The notes under the pieces: model-generated
The model's input: the letters and a program-made list of their open reading frames with translations, nothing else
Databases searched by the model: none
What the model was told of the DNA's origin: nothing
Made by a program: the position numbers and the translations under genes
In this document: positions 37,001 to 49,824 of the stretch, piece after piece
How the letters are laid out: every line of letters begins with the position of its first letter
Position numbering within the stretch: position 1 is the stretch's first letter
From: Channallabes apus
Taxonomy: Eukaryota > Chordata > Actinopteri > Siluriformes > Clariidae
Direction: 5' to 3'
Assembly (NCBI GenBank): GCA_030522415.1
Contig: CM060107.1
Span: forward strand, 22,480,071 to 22,544,070
DNA length: 64,000 bases

Positions 37001-40000
37001 TTTCCTGTAACCTGGTTACAAGGTCAGTGTGGTGTCTCAGAGGGGCTAGACGTGTTTACGATTATGAGCCACAATAGGCCCTAACGGTATGCGTCTCACA
37101 TCACATGTGTTTCAGTTTGTTTGGGTCTGTTGTGGTCTGTTTTTTTCCATAGTATTGTGATGAGCCAGCATTTATCCTCCGTTCATGTTGAATTGGTTTT
37201 ACAGCATCTTAAAAAAGTTGTGTGTATTTATTCAGTCCATGTCCAGCCTCAGTGATGTCACTGCCTTTATTGACTGGTAAGCTCACAATGTGTGTGTGTG
37301 TGTGTGTGTGTGTTTGAGAGAGAGAGTGAGCCAGCGATTTAGGTTTCGTCCATGTTAACATTAAAACCAGATGTTTTGAGTCTTACTAGGCTAAGTACCT
37401 GCTTAAGAACTTAAATGCTCTTGGATTTAACCTGAGTTCCAGTTGCCGCCATAAACAAACCTCTGGAGTACTAACTTCTAGACCCTCAATTAATTTACCT
37501 GTCTTCCCAGTGGTGTCATGAGGTAAAGATGGTTGTGCAAGGCTTTTCTTGACTTAGGGAAAATTAAACTGGCAACAGCAGAGCTCATGTTTCACGTGCA
37601 AGTGTGTTTTTGTGTGGGTGTATGTGTGTATATGTGAGATGTCGAGCTCCTAATGGAGCGCTTCGTATTTAAAAGCGGCAGTGGATCAAGGTCTGCTGTG
37701 GTATTATGAAACCGAGGGCGCTGCTGGGATCAGACGGCTTTACTCAGACGCACTCAGGAGAGCCCATTAATATGATAGGGCTTTAGGGGTAGTGTGCACC
37801 GACTTGCTAAAGGGGAGTGAATGAGAATAGCTTGTGTGCATGCATGCACATTGGTTTATATTCACAGTTCTCATTTTGCTGATTTGAGCATGCAGCTGAA
37901 CTTGTGTTTGCTTGGCGGAGTCATGGAGCTGAAGCAACCTGATGCCACTGCTGGATCGCAGTGCTCTGGGCAGCCGATTGGAGCCTGGCTCCTTATGCTT
38001 ATGGGTAAAGGACTCCAGATGTCTCTGGTAGAGTTTCTTTGTGTCTCTGTTCCAGAGAGCTAAGCAGCCAACTGGCCCCAAAGCTACACACTTAGAAGAG
38101 CCAAAGAAAGAGACGCAAACACACTCTATCTTTCTCTCACTGCTTCATTAATGACAACACGGGCTGGCTGTCTCTGTCTATTGACATGAGTGGAGAAAAG
38201 GATGATGGAGGCCGTGCTTGTCAGGCATCTTTGGTTTCCTGTCCAGTTGGAGAAAGTGATAAGGCATCTGTAGTGTGAAGCTGAAAAATCATCTGCTGAT
38301 GAAAATCTGACCAAATGCACTTATTGTTTGCATATTTCACCATGAGTGGTCCTTCATCAGGAACCGAGATAAAAAGGCTGTAAAGTCAAATAATACTCAA
38401 ATTGACTGGAATCTGGTCCTGCTTATACGTATTTCCCTGCTGTGCATTTGTGGCATTACAGGATTTTCATCTTAATATAACAAAACATTTGAGAATCTTT
38501 CCTTCTTGAACGCATCTCGTATATCTAATCCCAGAAGATCGTTAGAAATTTCCGGTGTAAGGTTTAAATGCTAGAATATGTTTAACATTATGTAAATCTA
38601 ATACGAAGTGATAAAAGATTTTTAAAAAAGGAAACTTAACTTGGCTGTTTTGGTTCTAAAAACAAGTCTGGCTTCACGTTGTAGCTGTGTGATGATAAAT
38701 TTGTAGTGAATTATAGTTATCATTTCTGTCAGCTGGATGATTGCCTGCACCTGATTGGCTGATTTTAACTGATGTTGATTTTATTTGAAAACAGTCCTGG
38801 GTGTGTTTGATGTCTTGGCTTTGCCTGTATCAGGGTGTTGGATTTCCAGCTTAAATGTGTCTTTACAGACTACGTGAAGAGACTCACAACAGACATTTAT
38901 GAGCTGCTAGCATTTCTAAAAAGACCAGAGGCTTTGCCTTTTCAGATAGATTGAAGCTGAACTTGACTCCATTTTTTTTTTTAAGTACATACTTGAATCC
39001 TATCCTACACAAGAGCAAGTTCCAAGAGGTAAATTAGCAGTGAGGCATTGTGTGGAAGTGGAGTCGGTAAGCCACATGAAAGGTTTTGTTAAAGACCATG
39101 AGAAGGTCATGTGCTTCTGTTATCTGTGCTTTTTTTTATTTTTTTTTTATTTTAGGTTTGTTGCATCAGTGGCTGGTGTAATGTACTGCGCCACTCGGAG
39201 GCCGATAAATCATTTTCAAGGATAAGGTGTTTCACTTGCTGAATGTTCACAGCTATGAGCCACCACTGCTATGATCATCACTCACAGACAAAAAAAAACT
39301 TGGTTTAAAATGTTTCAGATGTTTTACTGTGGCAAAGAGTCTCATTACCGTACTGTGCTTGAAGTCTTCTGGAAATGTCACACTTTCGTTTATGGGATGT
39401 TTCCTCACAAACCTCGGTTTATCTTGAACGTGGTCTTCAATGGTTTTGGAGGTTAAAGAGATGTAAGGATGTCACTACTGGTTAAATGATCGCAAGGCTG
39501 GCCATAAACATTCATTCATTCATCTTCTATACCGCTTTATCCTGTATTTAGGGTCGCGGGGACCTGGAGCCTATCCCAGAAGACTCTGGGCACGAGGCAG
39601 GGTACACCCTGGACAGCGTGCCAATCCATCGCAGAGCACACACACACACTCAATCACACACTACGGGCAATTTAGGAACGCCAATTAGCCTAATCTGCAT
39701 GGCTTTGGACTGTGGGAGGAAACCGGAGTACCCGGAGGAAACCCACCAAGCACGGGGAGAACCTGCAAACTCCATGCACACAGAGACGGGAATCGAGCCT
39801 GGCCGGGAATCGAACCCGGACCCTGGAGGTGCAAGGCGACAGTGCTAACCACTACACCACAGTGCCGCCTGGCCATAAACAGTTATAGATAAATCAAAAA
39901 AACTCGATCGTCGTCTGTAGCCTGTTTTTCTTTCTTCCCTTTTTGAAACCCAACAGGAGAGTGAGAGAGCACTGTGATACACCACGTGGTGTAGACTGTT

Positions 40001-43000
40001 TTGCTAGGTGGAAAAAACATTTCTTGCGCGGATTTGTAAATAGAGAAGAAAAAGGACACAGTGAAATACAGCTGCAGAAATCATTCAGAAATCAGAATCA
40101 TTCAGTCCACCTACCACCGGAATGATGTAAATATCAGTTTCCGTAAAAAAACTACATTCGGTTCCGGAGTGTGCGTGTTCGAGCGGCTGCCAGAGGTTCA
40201 GCCGTGTATTTGTTCGAAACCTTCACTGCTTTGTGAATTATCAGCAAGTCGTAAAAAGATGCTTTTCAAGCGGCATTTCCTTTCGACATTGCAGAAACAA
40301 CTGAAGCTCGAACCTGCCAATGTCAGAGGGTCTGTTATACTTCCAGGTGGCCGAGTCATATTTCAGACAAACATTTTACTAAGGATGTTCTCACTCAACC
40401 TCTGTTTGCCCTATGCAGCAAAGCTTGCTTTCAGCTGGATCTTATCAGCTGGAGAACAGATTCTGTCAAGCTGATTAAAGGCTTTCAGGGGTTACATGGT
40501 TTGCGCTAACTTTTTTTTTTCATCTTTTGCTTTATTTATTTACTTCTTACTTTGTTTCTTTATTTCTTGTTTGATTTTTTTTTCTTTTTTGATTTTACTT
40601 TATTCATTCTTTCTCTTTTTATCTTTCTATTGCTTCTTCTGACTTTTCATTCCTCCCGTCCACATCTGTTCTGGCCCTGATCTGTGTCCTGCAGATGTTG
40701 TTGACTTTTGATGACTGGAGATGCAAATGACTGTAGATTTATTCCTTTTTTTTTTCCATAGCTTTGTGAGCGTGATGCGGTACAATGGGCTGAAAACAAT
40801 GTTAACACGAGCCTTACCACTGTCACACCTGAGCTTGAAGCATGCAGTCGATCATTTCGATACCTCTTGCAGGCGCTTTTTCTTAAGTATGTCGATGCTT
40901 CGAAGCTTTAGCGTGTTCGCCTTTTTCAAACTTTTCCATATAAAGCACATGTCAGGGCTCATAGTAAAGAAAAAAAATGTCCAAAAAATGTGATGTGTTC
41001 CTGAAATGGAAGCGTGACTGACCAGATGGCGCTGTCGTAAATAATGTTTTAAAGTACCAATTCACAACTCCTTCTGTTTCGAGGTGTGTCACAAGCTCTT
41101 ATTTATCTTTCATAATTGTGTTTAGTGAGATTCATATATAGTGAATATACTGGAGCGCAGATAAAGGATGCTTTGTAAAGGAGACTTGTTTGTTGGCTAT
41201 TGTGTTTCATTGCAAGGTCCTTGCTGAATGTTTTTCACATTAAGCTGTTGTTGTTTTGTTCTGTCATCTTTGCTCCAGTTGCTAGTTGTGTGTTTGGTGT
41301 AGTGTGTTACTGCTGAAGGCATTACTGCATAACTGAAAGATTTATTTAAATCCTTTTTTTCCCCCGTCTTGTTTGTTTTCGGGCCTAGCAACCGGCAAGC
41401 ACTGATCGAAGAGTTCGGTTCACTGGGTTCACTATACAGAACTCATCTTGTGCCCAGTGGATCGACTGAATAGATGTAGCAGACTTGATGATCTAACTGT
41501 TGCGTCCACGGGAAAAGCTTTAGCGGTCCATCCCAGCTCTGTCGCAGGCCGTCTGCTCAGCAGTTGGTCACAGACATTTCCTGGGTGCCGCCCATTTCCT
41601 CCGTCGTGATGTGTGTTTCCGTGGCGGTTGTCGTCCAAGGATACATGTGACATGTGCTTGTTATTACATGCCAGAACTTCCGTGTGTCCGGGAATTCAAA
41701 CTAACCTCGTGTGTCAGAACTTTTGCCGGTCCTAGATCGCCGTTGGATCGATCACACTCAGGTCTGCGGTGTTGGCCAGAATCGGGCGATGCTGTAAGCG
41801 CTCTGAATTAGCCGGGTTTATTTGAAAAGTGTCAGACTACATGCACGTGAACTGAATGTTAATAGAACACGAGCAGCAGATTTGAGAACAATGCGACGAG
41901 AGTGCCTTTCATCGCCTCCACTTACAAGGCTTGTAAACCATCAGCATGTTGAGATTCGAGCAGCTGAACATGCAACCAGAGGCTTATTGTTCCGGTCCGG
42001 GCTGGTGTGGAGACGTATCTGTAAGAATCTAACACACGTGCACGTCATAGATACCTGCTATCCAGCATCCGGATCTCTTTCATGTGGTACGATCGATGAC
42101 AAGACGATGACACGGGCTAATGTTTGACTGAAACAATGTCTGTGTGAGTAAGAGAGCATGTCTGGGCCTCGAACTCGAATTCGTGACTTGAAGCATGACT
42201 TGATTAGTTTTCTGCCGTTTGGGTGTTACCTCATTTAAATCCTCATTTAAAAAGATCAAGTAAGGGCTGGAATTTGAATTTGGAAATCTGTAAAGTCACC
42301 CTAAGGGCTCGGTGTGTGTGTGTGTGTGCATATGTGTGCGAGTGCTTGTGTATTCATGAACTTCCTTCCTGCGTGCTTCTCATTAAGCCGCCCTCCAGAA
42401 TTCAAATCCTTGACAGATTTGGACAGGTTCTCTGCTCTCAAACGTCTCAAACGTTTTAAAAACGATGCCTGTACTTATAACATCAAGGTGAAATAGTCAT
42501 CCCGAGTTACATTTTCAATTTGTATTTCCCTCTTACAGATACAGCGTTTTACTGTTTGAATTGCGATACTTTGGTGTGTGCAGCCCCTCATATCTCAACC
42601 ATCTGTAGTCTGTCAACACAGATCTCGTTTGTGTACAAACTTGGCCGAAGTCCGTTGCAGATGTCGATGTTGCTGTTGCTGTTTACCATCGGTAAGCTGT
42701 TTGAGCTTAAAAGTTCTAATTTATTTAGAAAACAGAAATTAGTAAGAATATCACCAGATACCTCGCGATACAATATTATCACGATACCTGGGTGCCGATT
42801 CATTTAGTATTGCAATTCTGTAAGCATCGTGATTTTAGAAATATCCTGATTGATTGATTTTGCAATTCTGAACAAACTTAGCAAATAATTTGCTCGTATT
42901 CACACAGCATGGCACTCCTGTGTGAGTCAAAAAGGATCCGCACTTGCTGTAGAATTTATTTTAACTTTCACAAAAGACAAATATATTATTTTTATACATA

Positions 43001-46000
43001 ATCTACTAGGTTTCTTATTCTCTCATTAAAAAGAGAGTTTTAGGCTGAGCCGTGAATAATGTAAGCTTTTAATGCACTGCCGTCTTCAGTTCTTTATCAG
43101 AAGTGAATTTTCCCCCTCATAGGGCTGCTTTCAGGGGACCAAACAGGTGCAGCCAGATCAGGACTATAAAAAAAACAAACAAATTTTTGCAGAGTGTCGA
43201 TAGATATCCACACGCTATCTTCGTTTGTGAAGACAAATCACTGTACACTGCAAATGCAAATCACAAGTTGGGCATGCATTTTTGCACCACAGTTACGAAC
43301 ACACACGTGCAATGTAACACGTTCACACCTGCGCAACAGTGACTGGGTGTCGTAGTATCCAATTCCTCCCTGTCACTAGGGGTCTCCCACATTAAGCTAC
43401 TACTACCACTCAGTCGGGACTAGACGTGAAGACTATCCGAACCGGATGACCGCAACTTTTCGAACTGCTCGTTGGCGGCGGCGTAACACACTCGGAGGAC
43501 AGCGTTATCCGCTCCTTCCGCTTGTGTGAGCTCACAGACGCCCCTGATTGGCTGTAGAGCCGTGATTAAAGTGGGAGCACTAAGTACCTCTCATCCCTCC
43601 CCTCTGGGAGAGCTCGGCCAATCAGCTTTCTCTAGACCCCTGGCTCCGAGAGGTTACAGCATCACCCGGGAAACTTGCGATAGGGCGAGCACTTTACCAC
43701 TGCGCCACTCGGAGGCCTATAAGTGATTTTCAAGGATCAGGTGTTCCACTAAATCGATTTCGGAGTCAGTGTGGCACTGCATAAATTGTCACATTTCCAC
43801 ATGCTGAAAAAAAAATCTCTTTGCTGTTGCAGTTCTGTGCTTGTTTTTTGCCCAGTGCAGAGGATAACTCTGGTCTGTGTTTCCCCTCTCTCATAATATT
43901 CAGAGTTCAGTGCTGTTTTCAGTCCTGTCCTGTTTGCAGCTCATGGCAGAATGCCTTCCAAATCCAAACAGTTTGCTCCAAATCTAACCTGACAGCTCTA
44001 AATTATATTACCACAGTTTTAGTGTTAGTACCAGGCTTAATCGTAGTCCCGTCGATTTTATTCAGTGAAACGAGTTTTCGCGATACGTCTCTGGTTGCTC
44101 CGAACTGTTCCATCTTGTTATGCCGAGCCTTCCTGCAATCCCATTACATCTTATAAAAGTCGCCTGCAATTTTTGCACACATGCCTGACAGGTAGTTTAT
44201 TATGAACAGTCATCATTTTACACCTCAGCGTGCAGCTCGGTGTAACTCAATCCGGGGATTGTCGTTCCCCCTTTGCAGAACGTTGGTTTTAGACAGATAT
44301 AAGTCATGTAAATTCTCATTGAAAGTTTCTTCCTACGTTTTCATAAACTGTTCCATATTTCTGCAGCGGTATGTAGAAGGCATTGTGTTTATATTTCTCT
44401 GGACGTACTCGTGAAGGCTGATGACTTTCTGCCCCTGCACGACCCTAATCGTACTGTATGGGTCTTGGTGATCCTACCATAGTTTGGTTAAGAAACAGGA
44501 GACATTGTGGTAAAACGGGCAGATTTTCTAAGTTCCATCGGAGACGCGTTGGCCACCACGCTGACTCGGCACAAAACCGAGGCACGCCAGTGACTCACAG
44601 CTTCAAAGGCAAGGTTTGGATTGTGGTGGGAGGGGAGGGGGAGCCCGAACCTGCACTGCATCTTTAATTGAGGTTTATGTGGCGTTTTGTGCTGAGAGAC
44701 GGATTCCTTTTCCTACTAATTGAGAATGGATGGCAGTCCTGTCCCCTGCTGGTATAACACGGTATGTGTTGTTGAGTGCTCTGGCAGTGAGGTCATCAGG
44801 AGGAGACGGAGAGCTGGTGGTGATATACGAACAACAGGAGGCTGATGAAGAGGAGTGACGTTGACGAATGAGTCCTATACATTGCTCATCTTGTGTTTTA
44901 CCTCAGTTTTGTGGTCTGCTTGTGTGTCTGCTTGTGTGTGCGTGCTTATGCATGACTTTGTTCTCTGTGTCATTTCTAAAAAATATTAAGATTCCTTTCA
45001 TCTCTCTCTCACACACTGATACGTGATGGAACCAAATACAAATAAATTATTCGGATGGAACAAAAAAACGTGTTCTACGTGGATACAAATACATGTATTT
45101 AGGTCAGTGGTGGCTCAAAATGTTACGGCTGTAGTCGGTTGCGCATCAGAAGGTTGGAGGTTTGAGCCCCATTATATCTATTTACTCGCCGTATCATGGT
45201 TGACCCTGCATTCTGACCCTAACTGAGATATGTGAAAAAAATCATTTCTTCAAATCTTAGTCTTAATATTTTAATAGGTGTGTCACTCTTTTAAAGACTT
45301 GTTATAAAGGTTCAGAGAGCATATGATTTGAACTAGAGGTGTGTATTGGAACTGGAACCCTGTATGAAGCACAAGAAGAAGAAAAATGGATTTGACCTGC
45401 ATGTGAGTGCGAGTGAGCTGTCACTATGATATGAGGCTGAAATGAAGACGTTAACATGACCATGCAGCGGTCCTTAGTAACTGCCTGGGCTGGGTCGGGG
45501 TTGTTTAAATTAGGCTGCTTTTTGGATTTCTGGCAATAGAAAGTAAATAAACAAAATTTGTTCGAAAGAATCGCTGGAAGTTATAACCAAAAAATAATAA
45601 ATGCGTGATTGAGATTAAAAGCAGTCCAATGAACATGTGTAGTTAATGACAAATATTTGGAGCACTAAAACAGCTACAGGCACAGATGGTGGCATTGAGT
45701 TACACCCTTAACACACATTCATTTGTTATTAAGTAATTTTCTAAATATGAATGTTCTCATCCACATCAACAGGCCCTCTTTTGTTAACCAGCAAAGTCCA
45801 TGAGATTTTAGAGGAGTTATGGCAAATTAAAGAGATGTTGCGAACATTAAATTCCTCATCTTGTAGTCATATCCATCTTACAAATTTTGATGCTTGTAAT
45901 AGATTGCGAGCGCACGCCGCAGCATCAGTCTTACATTGGGTGTATTCATCCTTTACAGTGTCAGTATGCTGCATGTTTTTTTTTTCTTTTTCTGTACCAC

Positions 46001-49000
46001 ATAGACAAAACTGTGGTCTTAATTTTATACATTTTCTACAGGAATCTGTGATCTAGCAAACTAAACTGAGTGGTTTAGACATGACAGATTGCGGTTGAGG
46101 TACCAGTCACATGGGAAGTTTATAATCAAATATTCCATACTACTTATGTTGAAAATGGAAAAAGTATTAAAATTTATTGAGAAATCGTTTCCTGCCAGGA
46201 ACTAAATCAGAGCCTCGTTTACTGTATCAAGTTAAGGCTACATGCACACTCCACAGCTAATGCTAATGCAAACCATACACACACACACACACTCACTTGG
46301 TTTCCATATCATAGTAATTTTTTCCCTGGTCAGCTGTGCATGGATGACCGACCGTCTGCTTGCATACCTGAGACTGGAGGGATAAACTCTTGATGCTTTT
46401 GTTGTAAATTAGGGTGAACGCTTGGGGTGTAACAATGCACTCGTGATTTGAATCAGTTCATGATTCAATTTCATAATAGGAATGTTTTGAACAAAAATAC
46501 ATATCTTATTTCTCAATCATTATAAGTGAAAAAAAAATGCAATTTATTTTTTATAAAACTACTTCATTCATCTTCTTCTCGCTCACGTTATAGGTTGCTA
46601 CAGGGGACCATTTGTCTCCATCTTGCTCTGTCTACCACATCTTCCTTTGGTCACTCCAACGTCCTGCATGTCCTCCCTTACCACATCCAAAAACCTCATC
46701 TTGGGCCTTCCTGGAAGCTCCATCTCTTAACACTCTCCTTCCTATATCTCCTCATACTTCCTTTTCTCTTTATAAAACTAACTAAATAAAATACACTACA
46801 AACAGTGGATGTAATATTTAAAACATAATTAATTGATTATCATGTTCTCCCCGTGCTTGGTGGGTTTCCTCCGGGTACTCCGGTTTCCTCCCACAGTCCA
46901 AAGACATGCAGGTTAGGCTAATTGGCGTTCCAAATTGACCATATTGTGTGAATGAGTGTGTGTGTGTGCTCTGCGATGGATTGGCACACTGTCCAGGGTG
47001 TACCCCGCCTCGTGCCCAGAGTCTCCTGGGATAGGCTCCAGGTCCCCGCGACCCTAAATACAGTATAAAGCGGTATAGAAGATGAATGAATGAATAATTG
47101 ATTATCATTGATTTTTTTTTTCAATTCTATACCAATAAACAGGATGATGGGCGTTCCATGGCACATCTATGCCTGTCCGGACCGTTTCATACATAAAGCC
47201 AACTTGCAGAAAAAAGTCAATGATAGAAAGTATTAGAACACTTAGTGCATCACAGATTGCTGTATATGGGGCTTAGCAGGCAAAAATGTCTAAGGTTGTT
47301 GGCCTTCAAATTTACCACATTCCAATCCAGTCAAACAGAATCAGGTGCACTGGATAAACAAGTCCATTTCATTAAGGCCCCATTCCGTACCCCACAGAAA
47401 TCAAAAGATCTGCTGCTAATGTTCTAGTGCCAGACACCACAACATACCCCCAGAGATCCTGTGGAATCACACCCCCAGCGGTCAGAGCCCAAAGGGGAAC
47501 CTAAAACCTAGGAGGTTGTAATTTTATGGCTGATCCTTGTAAAGAGGTTGAACAAAAATAGAGCTCCAAAGTCGGCTAAATTGCCCGATATCCATGCACT
47601 TGTACTGCACTGATTGTACTGATGGACTACAAACCACATTGGCCACAAGGCTGGTGTCATTTTAAAGCTACAGTAGAGCTCTTTTTAACTATTATAACAT
47701 GGTCCTGTATAGGGCTGCACGATATAAATAATAGTTATCGCGATAATGGTATACGTGATATCCGTATCGCAAAGAGTTGCAATAAATGAAATTTATGTGC
47801 CAAGCATTTGTTTGACCAATCAGATGGGCCCTTACTATCTTTATACCCGCTTATATCTTCATTTATATCTTTATACTTAATTCTGTCGCGAACTAACCCG
47901 GGATGATCAGAAGACTTAGCGGTTAGCCCTTTGTAACATGCAAGCACGGAAGCAAGCCAGTAGGCAGGATGTCGTCGTTGTTGGTCTTTCGACTACTCGC
48001 GACAAGGGGACGCCACAGCGGAATATCCAGTCCGCACTACAACTTGGCACAGTATAACCACACAAATTAGTCTAAGGACTCTCACAGAAGGGGAGCAAGG
48101 GAAAAACACGAATTTAACCCGCGTACTATAAACACACACTCGAAGCAGAAAGTAAACCCAAGAAAGTGAGTACTCACGACATGGACGAATTCAATGACTA
48201 AGCGATGTGCCGTGGTTTGTTTACTCCTCTTATACTTCCTGGTTCGCGACCGCATTACTTCCGGGTCCTAGTGCCGGTCGCGGAGCGAATGTGTGTGACA
48301 AATAGTATTTATTTATTTTTTTTATAATATTTATTTTTATTTAAAAAAAAAACAGGCAAGCCAAAGAGAATATTCTGTTTAAAAGATGCTCTTGTTTTAA
48401 GACACTATTGATGAGTGGATGGTTACATGTAAATAAAAAGTAATGTTTGAAAGTAATTCATATTGTGTTGGCAGGTTTATAGTAACAGCAAACCAGAAGT
48501 CAGAATATCTGCTGAGGGTTTTAAGTCATTGATAGTGTTTTGAAGTCTAAATATTTGCAACTTCCTTGACATATAGTTTCTTTTTAGCCTGAATTAGATT
48601 TAATTACATCAGACGAATATCTATTACCTGTTTATTTTAGTATCATCATTATATATAAATAAATAATAAAAAAATAGGCAATAATAATAATAAAAAATGC
48701 ATTTCTCTAGGGAAATGTTATATCGCAAGAAATATTAACAGCATATCGCTTATTTTCCTAATATTGTGCAGCCCTAGTCCTGTAACCATGTGATGTATAA
48801 TCCATAATTATACATAACATAATATTTTAGTTTACTTTTAGTCAAAGAAACATCATTTTAGTCTAGTTTTAGTAAATGAAAGTATAACATTTTAGCAGTA
48901 AGATTATTATTAATTAACCCTACAGTCATACTAGTCTAGCCAAATTCATTATTTTAGTTTTTCACAAAATAATTATCAATTATCAAATTATTAACATTTA

Positions 49001-49787
49001 AAATGGTTCTTTTCATTTCATTCTATTTTTTAGCAAAGTATATTTATTTTTCAGCGTCACAACAACTGCTGCATGTCCATATTTGTAACTACAAAAAATA
49101 GGATCAGTCTGGACAATACTAAAGTGTTGTGAAACTTTTTTTTTTTTTTTTTTTTAATATTAATGTACACACTTGGACTGTTGTAAAGATAGCTCCTATG
49201 GGTCACCATCATTTGCTAGTCTATTACCTTAATGAGTTTCTCAATGGTTTAGCTATAAAATAAAATACATCACATATAATTAACATAATTACCACAAAGA
49301 GGCTGTAAAACTGGGTGATTTTATGGATTGCCTTGATGTGTCTCTTCAGGTTCGGCTCATTCCTCTGGTCCAGAATAAAGAAAATGGGCCCAAATATCGG
49401 CTTTTCTCTTCCGCCCGAGTAATACTGCTGTGATAACGAAGAGTTAAGGATAACTGCGCTTGTAACATAATGTCACTGCTCGCACAAACTACTCCTGACA
49501 TCCCGAGCACGGTGCCCCGGGAAACACTGCTGCTCATGCCATAATAAATGAACACCGTATTGCAGCGGGTTGTGATGAAAATGAAATGTTGACAAAAATA
49601 AAGACAGATGTTTTATTAGTTTTTATTCTTATAAACCACATTTTAGGCGCGTCTTTTTCCGTCAACAATATTGAGTGCTGATTTCGGCACTGTCATTGAT
49701 ATCCCTGATGTCTCGACATCGTCTCGTCTTAGTCATAGGAGAAAAAAAACACGAGGATGAGACACCATTTATTGTTTCGTTTGCATA

Positions 49788-49824
<37 letters not shown>

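Noticed and set aside
46844..47095. True tRNA genes in the SINE heads
   Set aside because: The A and B boxes are present in some copies, but no acceptor stem or cloverleaf can be closed, and the SINE body follows directly.
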